From a virus: DNA of 24,888 nt. A program made the position numbers and the translations under genes. Below are positions 3,826 to 17,900 of the stretch, piece by piece (within the stretch, counting starts at the first letter, position 1; every line of letters starts with the position of its first letter). The notes beneath the pieces were generated by a model. The model was not told the DNA's origin, searched no databases, and saw only the letters and a list, made by a program, of their open reading frames with translations. The stretch covers positions 470 through 25,357 of IMG/VR virus record IMGVR_UViG_3300037961_004308, one strand, 5' to 3'.

Positions 3826-5901
3826 ATGCCACTAGTAAATTTTACAAATCTAGACTTTGAGGACGTTAAAACAACACTCAAAGAATATTTAAAGTCAAAT
3901 TCCAATTTTTCGGATTATGACTTTGAAGGTTCTAACCTATCTACTATTCTAGATGTATTAGCATATAATACGTATATTACTTCGTATAACGCTAATATGG
4001 TGGCGAACGAAGTTTTTATTGATACAGCGACTTTAAGAGAGAATGTAATAGCCCTTGCAAGAAATATTGGATATACCCCCAGATCAAGAAAAGCAGCAAC
4101 TTCTGCAATATCATTCTTTGTTGACACTACTAACATAACACCTAAACCAGCGTCTCTAACCCTCCGTAAAGGGACTGTAGCAACGTCTTCAGGGTCGTTC
4201 GGGGGTCTGGGTGGTGCGTTCTGTATTTTAGATGATATAACAGTTCCTGTGGTCAATGACATTGCATCTTTTGATAGTATCACTGTTTATGAAGGAACCG
4301 TTATAGAGAAAAATTTTACATATAGTGCTAGAAATCCTCAACAGAAATTTATTTTACCAAATATAGGTGTAGACACTGATTTAATCAGAGTAGCTGTTAA
4401 AAATAACTCTTCATCTACTGCATCAACAAAGTATTCCCTACAAGACAATCTTTTCTATATTGGATCAGAATCAAAAGTTTACTTCTTACAAGAAGTAGCG
4501 GATGAGCGATATGAAATATTCTTCGGTGATGGAGTTTTTGGTAAAAAACTTGACGATCAAAATTATATTACTGTCACGTATCTTACGAGTAATGGAGATT
4601 CTGGAAATGGATTCTCACAGTTTGCTTTTAATGGAAGAATCACATATGTAAGAGATGGATCCGAACATGTTGTTTCTGAAGGAATTTCGTTTATAACACC
4701 TGAATATAGTTCCAGAGGAGGATCGGCAATTGAACAAGTAGAATCTGTTAGAAAATATGCACCAAAGATTTATTCTACTCAAAATCGTGCAGTAACAGCA
4801 GATGATTATGAAACACTGATTCCTGCAAAGATATATCCAGACACAGAGTCCATTTCCGTATTTGGTGGAGAAGATTTAATTCCACCACAATATGGAAAAG
4901 TTTTTATCAGTATTAAACCAAAATTTGGAGATTTTCTTCCAAACTTAATTAAGGATAGTATTAAATTAAAATTAAAGAAATACGCAGTCGCAGGTGTTGT
5001 ACCTGAAATTTTAGATCTTAAGTATCTGTATCTTGAAATTAGTTCAAGAGTTTACTACAACACAAATTTAGCACCTTCTGCAGCAGATGTTTCTACAATA
5101 GTTACTACTAATGCATCTAAGTATGCAAATTCTACGGAATTAAATAAGTATGGTGCTAGATTTAAGTATAGTAAATTCTTAAAAGTAATTGATGATAGCC
5201 ATGAGGCAGTAACATCAAACATTACTGTTGTTAAGATGAGAAGAGATCTGAGAGTTGTACCAAATACAATCGCAGAATATCAAATTGGATTTGGTAATCA
5301 GTTCCATATTTTCAGTTCTGGTGGTTACAATATAAAATCTTCAGCATTTAGAGTTGCTGGGATTTCTGAAAATGTATATCTTGGTGATATTCCAGATTCG
5401 GATGGAATAACAGGGAGATTATTTTTATTCACCCTTCCTAATGTAGGATCTCAAAATCCAACAGTTATACGATCTAATGCTGGTAGCATCGACTATGTAA
5501 ACGGAATTATAACTGTTAATGCTATTAACATACTCGCTGGAATGGAGAAAGATGGGCAGCAGGTAATTGAAATTCAAGCAACTCCTTTATCAAATGATGT
5601 TGTCGGATTACAGGACCTTTATTTGCAACTAGATACTAGTAAAAGTACGTTTGAAATGGTATCAGACGAAATCGCATCAGGCCTTGACCCATCGGCATCA
5701 AGTTATATTGTATCCTCTTCATATGCAGAAGGCAATTTAGTTCGTGCTGGTGGTCCTGGCAATATTGCAACTCCTGTAGCAACCACTGTAGTAACATCTA
5801 CCACCACTAATAATGCTTTCACTGGATCAACTACATCAACTCCGACTACAGGCGGTTCTGGTGGTTCATCAACACCTTCGGGTTCAGGCAGCGGTTACTA
5901 A
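3826..5901 (+). CDS. 6: Baseplate wedge protein gp6
   Basis: A 691-residue protein close in size to T4 gp6 (about 660), which forms the ring that holds the six wedges together. The N-terminal part (FEDVKTTLKEYLKSN, DFEGSNLSTILDVLAYNTY) is the gp6 signature seen throughout T4-like phages. Residues about 295-362 carry the baseplate-J-type motif: a Gly-rich turn with SAIEQVESVRKYAP, then RAVTADDYETL, then GGEDLIPPQYGKVFI. The last 45 or so residues are almost only Thr, Ser, Gly, Val and Ala and should be disordered or act as a tether, an extension I do not recall in T4. The gene lies between gp25 and the giant gp7-like gene, so the wedge core is encoded as a unit. Confidence 0.93.
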   Translation: MPLVNFTNLDFEDVKTTLKEYLKSNSNFSDYDFEGSNLSTILDVLAYNTYITSYNANMVANEVFIDTATLRENVIALARNIGYTPRSRKAATSAISFFVDTTNITPKPASLTLRKGTVATSSGSFGGLGGAFCILDDITVPVVNDIASFDSITVYEGTVIEKNFTYSARNPQQKFILPNIGVDTDLIRVAVKNNSSSTASTKYSLQDNLFYIGSESKVYFLQEVADERYEIFFGDGVFGKKLDDQNYITVTYLTSNGDSGNGFSQFAFNGRITYVRDGSEHVVSEGISFITPEYSSRGGSAIEQVESVRKYAPKIYSTQNRAVTADDYETLIPAKIYPDTESISVFGGEDLIPPQYGKVFISIKPKFGDFLPNLIKDSIKLKLKKYAVAGVVPEILDLKYLYLEISSRVYYNTNLAPSAADVSTIVTTNASKYANSTELNKYGARFKYSKFLKVIDDSHEAVTSNITVVKMRRDLRVVPNTIAEYQIGFGNQFHIFSSGGYNIKSSAFRVAGISENVYLGDIPDSDGITGRLFLFTLPNVGSQNPTVIRSNAGSIDYVNGIITVNAINILAGMEKDGQQVIEIQATPLSNDVVGLQDLYLQLDTSKSTFEMVSDEIASGLDPSASSYIVSSSYAEGNLVRAGGPGNIATPVATTVVTSTTTNNAFTGSTTSTPTTGGSGGSSTPSGSGSGY

Positions 5902-5920
5902 TTTAGAGATATAGAAAAAA

Positions 5921-8900
5921 ATGGCAGAAACAAGAATCAAGTTTAGCAGTATCGTCAAGAACCAACTCCCAACTTATGTTGAGAATGAGTTCCCTCTTAT
6001 CTCTGAATTTTTAAAGCAATATTATATTGGTCAAGAATATAAAAGTGGTCCTATTGATTTAATTCAAAATATTGATCAATACGTAAAAGTCGATGAGCAG
6101 ACCACATTAAATCATTTTATAGTCTTGAATGGTGATGTTGATGAATTTTCTACAACGATAAATGTAAATCTTACAAAATCTCCAGACGGAACAAATCATT
6201 TTCCAGATTCCTATGGTCTTCTTAAAATAGGTGATGAAGTAATAACTTACACTGGAAAAACCTCGTCTTCATTTACTGGATGTATCAGGGGATTTGTTGG
6301 AGTAACTTCATATAAGTCAAATTCCAATCCAGAAGAACTTGTTTTTAGTTCTACAGAAGCTTCTGAGCATAAAGATGGTGCAACTATAGAAAATTTAAGT
6401 TGCCTTTTCTTAAAAGAGTTTTTAAATAAAACTAAAATTCAATTTTTACCTGGATTGACTGATAGACCTTTATCCTCAGAGGTAAATCAGAATGTCTTTA
6501 TAAAACAGGCAAAAGATTTTTACACCAGTAAAGGAACGGACGATTCTTATAAAATTTTATTCAAAGCTCTTTATGGAGTAGATGTTGAAATAACAAAACC
6601 AAGAGATTATCTCTTTACTCCTTCAAATGCTAGAAATTTAGTAACATCTAATTTTTTAGTTGAACCAATTAAGGGCGATCCTTCAGATGTAGATAGTAGA
6701 ACGTTATTTCAGGGAGATAATGATGAAACATATACATCAATATATGATATAGAAAAAATTAGTGCTGGAGTTGGAAAGACTTATTATAGATTTGCTTATG
6801 ATGATGGTTATAATAGAGATAGTAGAGCTTTTGGATCTACAATAGGTACGTTTAAAGTAGCACCAAAAACTCGCTTAATTGGAAACGTTGCTGCAGGAGC
6901 AACTTTTATTGATGTAGATTCTACAATTGGATTTCCTAATTCTGGGGAAATTTATGTAAAATATCCACAAGGAGTATCTGCTAAAGTTGGTATTGTATCA
7001 TATACTTCTAAAACTATAACTCAATTTCTAGGGTGTACCAATATCAAGGAAGATATGGTAGACCAAGACACTGTGTCTACTCAAGATTTTGCCAATGTAA
7101 AACCAGATCAACTTCCTGATGGTTCTTCAATTGATGTCCGTCTTACTCCAGTTTTATCCGGTTTTTCAAAACAAGATGGAATCTATGATTACAAACCGGG
7201 AGACAAATTTGATATAAAAACATTAGGGATCGAAAGTGATTCTTTCAAATTCAAAAACTGGTTATACAATAATCCAGTCAAGTATCTGATCAGTAAAATT
7301 GAATTAATTAGTAATGTTTCTCCTAAAATTTACAAATTAACTTTAAACAAAGAAAACTACTTATTTCTCGGTGACAATGTAAAAATTAATTCAGCGTCTG
7401 GAGCAGAATCTTATGATGCAGAGATTTCAGATATTATATCAGCCAAAGTTGTAACAATTAGGACCTCTGGAACTCTTACCATTGGAGGAGAATACTCTTT
7501 ACTAAGAACTTTAAGAAAAGTAAAATCAGCATCTTTTCCCCAAATTGATAAATTTCATGCTAATGTTCAAAATATTTACAAAAAACAGTATGGTGATTCA
7601 TTATTAGTTGCATCAAACTCTCTACCCTCTTATAAAGAGAGACCAATCGTTGCAAAAAAAGATTCTAAAACTTTTAGTGGTACTTTCCTTGGAGAAACTA
7701 TAGAATTAATCGAACATGGATTTTATAGTGGAGAAGCGGTATATTATACTCCCCAAAGAACTCAAACAACTATTACACTTGATGGAGAAGATATAATTGA
7801 AACTTCTGTTCAATCTTCCTTGTTTGGTGGAGACACTGGTGGGGAGGGAGTATACTATGTTCTTAGAGTAGATAATAATCATTTAAAATTGGCAAAATCT
7901 CTTGCCAATCTTTATAGTTCACAGTTTGTAACTATAGCATCCTCAACCACGGTTGTCGATAATATTATAGAAAGATTTGAGACAAGAGGTAAAAATATAG
8001 AGTCACAAAAACTTTATAGAGAGGTTGCTACACCAGTTAATACTGATGTTGAAACAGAAACTCAACCAGGATCCACTGGAATTTTAATAAATGGTGTTGA
8101 AATTCTCAATTACAAGTCAAAAGATATAATTCATACTGGAAAATTAAAAAAAATTGAAGTATCTTCTCCTGGAAATGGTTTTGATGTAATTAATCCACCT
8201 ACATTGAGTGTATCAGATTCTGTTGGAACTGGGGCAACTGGATTTTTGGCAGTTAGTGGAAGTCTGAGAGAAATTCAAATCATTGATAGAGGATTTGATT
8301 TTACAGAAACTCCTACTGTTTCTATAACAGGAGGAAATGGACAAAATGCAAGAGCTTTAGTAAATACAAAATTAATTTCACATTCTGTCGAATTTTTCTC
8401 AGATCCACAATCTGCTAGAGTTGGATTGGGAACCAGTCTATCTACGATTGGTTTTTCAACTTACCACAAATTGAGAAATGGTGAGCAATTGGTTTACAAA
8501 CCAAATGCTCAAAAAGTAATTGGAGGACTTTCTACCAATGCAACATATTTTGCGGAAATTGTTGATGCAACAACAATTAAACTTCATGATACCTTAGGAG
8601 AAGCGATTGCAGGAATTAATACAGTTACTTTATCCTTCCATGGCATAGGAAGACATACTTTAGAATGTACTTCCCAAAAATCAGTAATTGATTCAATTAA
8701 TATTGTTGATAATGGATCTGGTTATGAAAATAAAAAAAGATCTGTCATTGCCGCAGGAATTAACACATCTTCAGACATCATTACAATTGAAAATCATGAT
8801 TATAAGTCGGGAGAGTTGTTACGATATACGTCTGGAACGAGTGCCATTGGTGGATTAAGTGATGGGACAAACTATTATGTCACAGTAGTCGATGACAATA

Positions 8901-11900
8901 AATTTAAATTATCTGCAGTTGGTTCATCGAATGATGAAACCTTCTTTTATAGAACAAATCAATATGTAAATCTAACCAGTCTAGGTAGTGGAACTCAAAT
9001 CTTTAATTATCCTCCAATTTCTGTTACTGTAAAAGGACCTGTTGGCATAGCAACTGTTACGGGTATAGAATCAAGTGCTTATGAGGCTGAGGTTCAACCA
9101 ATTTTCAGAGGAGAATTGACTTCGGTACATTTATCTAACAATGGATCTGGATATGGAACTAATGAAATTATTAATTTTAATAAACCACCCAATGTATCAA
9201 TAGTTTCTGGTAAAAATGCTCAAGCAAAACCAATTGTTTCTGCGGATGGAAGAATTGTTGAAGTAATCATAGAAAATATTGGTTCAAATTATACATCTAT
9301 TCCAGATGTAGATTTAATTTCTACTACTGGCATTGGATGTGTTCTAACTCCTATTATTGAAAATGGCACTCTTCGCGAAATTAAAGTCATAGAACCTGGA
9401 TTGGGATATGAACAGGGAGATGTCTCTATAGAAATATCCCCATCAGAGATAGACTTCTCTTTTATTCCAACCTTGCAGCAATGGAGAGTTAATTTATTTG
9501 AAAAATTATACAATAACAATTTAATATCATCAGATGATATAGCGATTCAAAAATCGTTAAATGATAGTTTTGGGTTGCAATGTTATTCCTTGTATGCACC
9601 TAGACCATTAAGACAGATGATTTATTCTGTCGGAGAAGGAGGAGAAACTCTATATGGAAAACTTGACCTTAAATTAGTAAATTCTCAAGAAACAGAATTT
9701 ACTGATCACTCTCCAATTATTGGTTGGGCTTATGATGGAAATCCGATCTATGGACCATATGGATATTCCAATAATGATGGTGGAGTGGTAACTTTGATGA
9801 AGTCTAGTTATAGACTTAATTCATCTCGTATAGATGGACCTCCAGTATCAATCTTCCCGTTAGGATTTTTTGTAGAAGACTTTACTTACTACGAAAATTC
9901 CGATGATAGTTACCTTGACAAAAATAATGGAAGATTCTGCGTAACACCAGAATATCCAAATGGAACATATGCATATTTTACTACTATCAATCCAGATAGT
10001 GTAGAATCATCTGGATTATTTGAAAACTTTAAACTTCCAATTTTTCCATATATTTTGGGAGACAAATATTATTCAGTTCCAAACGAATTCAACTTTAAAA
10101 AATCTTCTAACCAAGATGATTATGATATTGAAGAAAACAACTGGTGTAGAAATACTGTTTCGTATAACTTGAGAGAAGATGGAGTTGATTACCCTTACAT
10201 ATATTCTCCAAATGATTTATCTCAAACTGGTGAGATTGTATCTACAAATAGAGGAAAAGTCTCTAAAATAGAAGTAAAGAGTTCTGGTGACAATTATAGA
10301 GTTGGAGACACTTTAAACTTTACAGATATAGATCCAACAGGATTTGGAGCTGCTGGAAGAATCTCTAGACTAAAAGGTAGGAATGTCAACAATATTAGTG
10401 CATCTATAACTGAAATATCTAACGTTGAACTAATTCCTTCAACCAAAAAAGGAACTTATTCTGTAGAATCAACAACTCCACATAATTTTGCATCATTAGA
10501 TATTGTTAATATCACTGGGATTTCTACAACTTCGTCGAAGATTGAAGGCACATATACAATTGGAGTTTCAAGTGAAAGATTTTCAATTGTTGGAATGGGA
10601 ACCACAGGAGTTGCTGTTGGAAACACAAACATTACTGGATTGGTAACCTTCTTTAATGTATCTTCAAGTCTAATTGGTTCAAATATTGTTCCAAATGATA
10701 TTTTAGGTATCGGGACTGAAAGGGTAAAAGTTTTAAATGTTGATACAAATAACTCTAGGTTTAGAGTTCTAAGAGCCGTAGAGGGAACTGTTGGAGCAAT
10801 TCATACGATTGGTTCTATCCTATCAGAAGATCCGAGAAGATTTACAATCAATCCTGGATTTAAAACTAAATATCCATTTAGAAAAAATAAAGAAATATAC
10901 TTTAAACCATCAGAAACAGTTGGTCTTGGAACTACTGCTGTTGGAATTGGATCGGTATTACAATTTGATTCTTTTGGTCTGAACACAGTTGGTCTTGGAA
11001 CAACCTTTGGTTCCAGTACTCTCGCAGTACCAATCAAATCACTTTACTTAAAAGATCATAATTTACAGACTGGTGACGTATTAACATATTCTCCAAATGG
11101 TGGTGATGGTATTATTTACAATGAAGCAGCAAACATTGGTGTTGCAGCAACACTGTCTGAAGGGCAACAAGTGTTTGTTGCTAAAATTTCTAATGATTTA
11201 ATTGGAATTGCAACGCAAAGAGTTGGTTTGGGATCTACTGGTGGATTTGTTGGAATTGGTAATACCTCAACAACACTATTCTTCACAAGTATAGGCACAG
11301 GATCTAATCACAGTTTTAAAACAAATTATACTAATATTACGGGAGATGTTTCAAAGAGAACTGTAACTGTAACTACCGATGTAAATCATGGTATTCGTGG
11401 AGAACACTTTATCAATATCGATGTTAATCCATCATTTGCAACAACGTATGTTGTCAAGTATAATGACACCCATAGAAGAGTATTAGTTGGTATAGAGACT
11501 TTTAGTGCGGTTGGTGTTAATAGTTCAACCAATACCATTAATATAGCGAATCATGGTTATGAGAGTGGAGATAAAGTAATCCATTCTTCAACTGCACCAT
11601 GCCAAGGACTCGAAAATGATAAAATTTATTATATTGTAAAAGTTGATGATGATAATATCAAATTGTCTAATACTTATTATGATTCAACCAATCTGATACC
11701 AGGTGTTGTTGGAATTGCAAGTACATCATTTGGTGAGTTTGGATTAATTAATCCTCCTATTAAGGCCTATAGAAGTTCTACTTTAAATTTTGATATTTCT
11801 GATTCTTCATTGGGATTTGTTCAACAATCTACACAATATTCTGCATTTAAACTCAACTTCTACTTAGATGATAATTATAGTAAGCGTTGGGAAACTGATG

Positions 11901-14900
11901 AATCATCTACTACATTCAGTGTATCCAGAACAGGAACGTCAGGATCAGCTTCTGCCAGGGTTACAGTTTCAATTGGAAAAACCACTCCAGAAAGACTCTA
12001 CTATTCATTAGATCCAGTTTCTAATACCAATCTTCCAAAAGAAAAATCTGAAATTATATCGGATTCGGAAATTTCAAACCACAATTCTATACTGGTACAA
12101 AACAGTGTTTATAATGGAAATCGAAGAGTTTCTTTAGCAGGAACTAACTTCTTTACATTTGAACTACCAGAAACTCCTGAAGCAGATTCGTACACATCTA
12201 CTTTATCTGATATAACTTATACAACTGATTGTACTCATACAAGTGGACCAATATCTGCTGTTGAAGTAACCAGTTCTGGAAGAAACTACACCACTTTACC
12301 ATCAATTGAATCAATTAATTCAGTTGAAGGGGTAAGAGGAGATCTTTTAGCTATTAGTCAAGACATTGGTACAATCGAAAGAGTAAAAATTGATGATATT
12401 GGGTTTGATTTCCCAACTGATAAAACTTTAAAACCAAGTGCGTCTCTTCCACAAATTATCAATATTGATGCTTTTGCAAAAATTGATATTATTGATATAA
12501 CCTCAGGAGGAAGAGGTTATACATCCGCACCAGATCTGTTGTTCTTTGATGGAAAAACTGGCAATCAAATTAGTGATATTGCTGCTGAATATTCTTTAGG
12601 AGATTCATCTGTAACTATTTTGAGTAATACAAGGGGTATTAATAATGCTACGCCAACAATATTACCAATAAGAAATTCTAACGGAGTTGGAATTAGTACA
12701 GTTGGATTCAACACAATTACCAAAGATGTGACCGTTCAATTGTCAGTTGGATTTAGTACAGCATTCCCATTTGAAGTTGGTGATCAAGTAATGATTGAAA
12801 ATATCAGTATTGGTGGTACTGATAGGGGATTTAATTCTAAAGATTATGACTATCGATTATTCACTCTTAATGCGGTAACTCCAAATATTGGAGGAATTGG
12901 TACTGTTACTTATAATTTGTCCGATGAACTGTCTGCAAGTGATCTTCCAGGTGTATTCGATCCAATTAACTCATCTGGAAGAATAATAGCACAAAAAGAT
13001 TTCCCAATCTTTGAAACAACTTTATCTACAGGAAATTATCTTCGTGGAGAAAAAGTTACTACTAATGGAAAAGAAGGTGTTGTTCAAAGTTGGGATAGTA
13101 CAACAAAAATTCTTAGAGTTCTGTCAAGTGATAATTTCCTAAAAGGAGAAGTTGTAAGAGGACTTACTTCAGAGTTATCTGGAGTGGCATCTACAGTAAC
13201 TTCATACGAGTCTTATTTTGAAACTGATGTCTCCTCACAGATATTCAGTGGTAATCAAACAGGATCTGGATATTTTAATGACAATTTGCAAAGATTGCAA
13301 GATAATTTCTATTATCAAAACTTCTCATATTCTCTAAAGAGTACAGTTCCTTTTGATACTTGGAAAGATGTTGTATCTTCCGTCAATCATACTCTTGGAT
13401 ATAGAAAATTTGGCGATCTTCAAATCGAATCTAATAATACAGGTCAACCATTAAGAGTTGGACTTTCTACAGGATTAACTGATGTTACTATTGTAAGCAA
13501 TTTAGATAGTTTTGTAGATACAAATTGCGTATTTGATTTTGATATAGCAACCGAAAATAACTTGAGTTATTCTGATGGAAATAATATTCTTTCAGACGAA
13601 ATTATATTCAATAGCAAAATCTTAACTGATTTTACCGAATCATCTGGTAACAGAGTTCTTTCTATTGATGACATAAGTTCACAATTTAATAGCAATCCTA
13701 GAGCTACTGCCTTTTCTATTTTAAACTCGTTCACTCTTAGCGATTTTAGGTTTAGAAAGTATTTTACATATCTCAGAGATAAGAGATTTACTCAAGAAAG
13801 ACAAGGTTTAATCGTAGATCTTATTCATGACGGATCTTTTGGTTACATCAACCAATATGCAAGATTGGAAACTGTATATGATCAAGGATCTTTTGATTTT
13901 GCAATTTCTGGTACAGAAGGCCAATTGCTCTTCTTCCCCACTAAATCATCTGTTAATGATTACGATATCACAACAATTTCTTATAACTTAAATGATAACT
14001 ATCTGAGCACAGGATCTACTTCCATCGGAGGGGTCGTAATTGATTCAGAAAGCACGATAGTAAGTGCTGGAACGACTGCGACTATTGTAAGTATTGGCAA
14101 TACTTACCATTCATTGAAAGTTCTCGTTGAAATTGCACCAGATGTTACGAATCCATCTTTTGGTAGCACTGCAACATTTAATCTAAATGAATTTGAAGCT
14201 CAAGAGTTGAACATTGTTCATGATGGATCTAATGTTTCCATTCTGGAATATGGTAAGTTAACTACATCTCCAGGAGGAATTTCCGCAGTAGGATTTGGAA
14301 CATATGATGCATATATTGATGGTTCAAATATTAAGGTTGACTTTACTCCATCTGGAATCGGAACTAACGCAGTGGTTAATGCTGTTGTAGTTGGATTATC
14401 TTCATTATCATCGGGTACTTCAACTTTAGATCTAAAACATGCCAGATTAGAGTCTACAACCACAAATATTACCTCATCTGGATCCCCAACTGAAAATATT
14501 ATTGCACAATATCCAAGTCATGTATCAACATCTGATGACAGATATGATGCTGGATACTTTATGATTCAAGTTCATGATACTACGAATGATCGTTATGAAT
14601 TTTTAGAGTATTTTGTTGTAGATGATCACATTGAAGGAGAATCGACTGGAGAAACCTTTGATACTGAATTTGCAAATATTGAAACTCATTCCGGACTTGG
14701 TACTTTTGGATCAAAAGTAATTGCTGATGCGGTAGGACTTGCTGCAACAACTCAAATTCTCTTTACTCCAGTATCAGGAATTGATGCAACTGTTCATGTT
14801 TATACTAATGCACTTAGAATTGAAGATGACACAAAGAGCGTTATTGATCTTACTAATGGAACAGTAGAAACTGGATATGGGGAATATACTGGAACTGATA

Positions 14901-17900
14901 GAGACATCAAGAGAGAATTTGAACTGACTCATAACAGTGACAATATTTTTGTAAGATCTTTTGAAGGAAATAACACTTCAGTTGTTAATATCACTGCAAA
15001 TACAATTACCATTCCTAATCACTTCTATGTGACGGGTGAACAAATTGAATATACCTGCCCAGGTATTGGAATTACTCAGTCTATTGGTATTGGTACAACT
15101 GCATTCCCAGTTGCCGGAGTAACTACATCATTACTTCCAGCAACTGGAGTATTTGTAGTTAAAGTTAATGATAATACCATTAAACTTGCTAGAAGTGCTG
15201 AGGATGCTCTTAAGTCAATTCCAAAAGTGCTTGATTTAACTTCGGTTGGTGTTGGAGCAGGTCACTCGTTTACTGCAACGAACAAAAATCCAAAAGTTCT
15301 TGTGGCAATTGATAATCTTATTCAATCTCCTGTCGTTTCTACAGCAGTCACAACAACTTTAGCTGATCAGGTAGTAAGCACAGACAATACTGTCGATTTT
15401 ACTGGAATAACTTCATTCTTTGGTGGAGACCTGTTTAAGGTTGGCGATGAAATAATGAAAATTGAAGGTGTTGGTGTTGGAAGCACAAACCGCCTCGTAG
15501 TTCGTAGAGGGTGGATGGGAACAAACATCCAAACTGGAATTGCAACTGGAGATTTAGTAACCAAGATCATAGGAAATTATAATATTGTTGGAAATACACT
15601 TAATTTTGTTGAAGCGCCATTTGGAAATACTCCAATTGGAACCATAACAAATCCTCCAGATCAGAGAGACTATGTTGGAATAACAACTAGTTCTACCTTC
15701 CAAGGAAGAAGTTTCATGAGAACTGCTCAGGCAAACACTACTAATGAAACTTACTATAAGAACTATATTTTTGATGATATTTCTGATCAATTCAATGGAA
15801 TCGAAAATGAGTTTACTCTTTCGGTTGATGGTTCTAATATAACTGGGATTTCTGATGAGGGCGCATTTATATTAATAAATGATATACTTCAGATTCCTGG
15901 TGGTGCAAACAATTTTAATCTTTCCGAAAATACAGGTATAACTTCGGTCACTTTTGTTGGAAATGCACAAAATGTAACTTCTGATGTTGGTATTAGTAGT
16001 TTCCCTAAAGGTGGAATAATTGTTTCCGTTGGTTCTGAAGAGGGACTTGGTTATCAACCACTAGTTGCTGCAGGTGGAACAGCTGTTGTATCTGCTGCTG
16101 GCACCATTAGTTCGGTATCGATTGGTAACAGTGGTTCTGGTTATAGATCTGGAGTACAAACACATATTTCAGTGGGTGTAAACCTTCCAGATGTTTCTGG
16201 TTCTACTATAATTCCAATTGGAACTGCTTCTGTTTCTAATGGACATGTAACTTCCGTTGCTATTTCAACTGATAGGGTATTCTATGCCCCAAGAGATATA
16301 TCAAATGTTGGATATTCATCAGCAACTGGTCTGACAACAGTTACAACATCAACTGCACACGGTTTATCTGTAAACGAAACAATTAATGTTTCTGGAATTG
16401 CATTCACTTGTGATTATGCTGGATCTGGACCAGTTAATATTTCTAATGTTGGATACAGCAGCGTCACTGGCATTATGACAGTTACAACTTCTGGTCCACA
16501 TAGTCTTTCTACAACTGGACAGAAGAGTGATGTTCTGCTGACCGGTATTGGAATGACTTGTGATTTAGATAACGGTTCTACTATTCACTATTATCCAAGA
16601 ACAACTGATCCCGCATATTGTGGAACTCCGGTTCTATCCACACCAACAACTACAACATTTACAGTTAATGTTGGAACTTCTACAGTTGCTACTTTCTATC
16701 ACAGTGGCGGAACCTCACAACCTGTTATCATCGCACCAAGACTAAGTAATAACTCCGCTAGTGGATTTGATCCCGCATCACAAGGATCGGAAGTCCTTAG
16801 AGTCATTGATAGCACCAGTTTTGAAATAAACACTGGTATTTCCACTCGCGCACACTTCTATGCAAGATGTGGAACTGTTACAAAACCAATTGATATTGTA
16901 TTTGATGATCCACTTTCTTACTCTAATATTCCTCTCGTATATAGTTCCTCTTCTGCTGGTGTAGGAACACAAGCAAAGATTAATGTGGTAGTTGGTCAAG
17001 GATCTAGTGTTATTGATTTTGAAATTTCAAATACTGGATATGGATATGGAAACGGTCAAACTCTTACAGTTGCAATTGGGGGAACTACTGGAATTCCTAC
17101 CACATCTTCCTTCTCACCTTCAAATCAGTTTGAAATTGAACTTGAAAAAGTAATTAATGACGAATTCACTGGATGGTCTGTGGGTGTCTTAGAGGCATTT
17201 GATGATGTTACTAAATTTATTGATGGTAATAGAATTGACTTCCCATTGATCAGAGCTGGTATTCCAGTATCAATTAATAAGTCGAAGGGATCTAAAATTG
17301 AACTTGATCAACTGCTCTTAGTCTTTGTAAATCAAATACTTCAGATTCCTGGAAACTCTTATGAGTTTAATGGAGGATCTCAAATAACTTTCTCTGAGGC
17401 ATTAAAGGTCGGAGATACTCTCAATATTCTTTTCTACAAAGGAAGTGGAGATGATCTTGATGTTATTGATAGAGAAGTTCTTGAAACTATTAAGTATGGA
17501 GATGAAGTTACTCTGAATTATAATCCAGATTTGGGACAAAAACCATATCAACAGGAGAATGCTAGAACAATTAGTACAGTAACTAATGTCGATAGTTGTG
17601 ACACTCTTCCATATTTTGGTCCAGGTAATACTAGAGATACTACATTTGAAAGACCAATTACATGGTGTAGACAAACTCAGGATAAGATTATCAATGGTCA
17701 GGAAGTTGGTAAAGACAGAGAACTGTATGAACCAGTCATCAATCCTGTTGCAAACATAATCAATCCTATTAGTGTTGGTGGAACTATCGTTTATGTTGAT
17801 AGATTGAGACCACTGTTTGATCTCAATAATGAAAATGTAGATGCTACATTTAGAAACACAATTCAAAAAGGAGTAACATTAGTAAATCCAATAACCGTAA

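Noticed and set aside
17402-17866. 154-codon reverse-strand frame in the giant gene
   Set aside because: Its translation is rich in Ile, Asn, Ser and Cys as expected for the reverse of an AT-rich coding frame, and it has no start signals.
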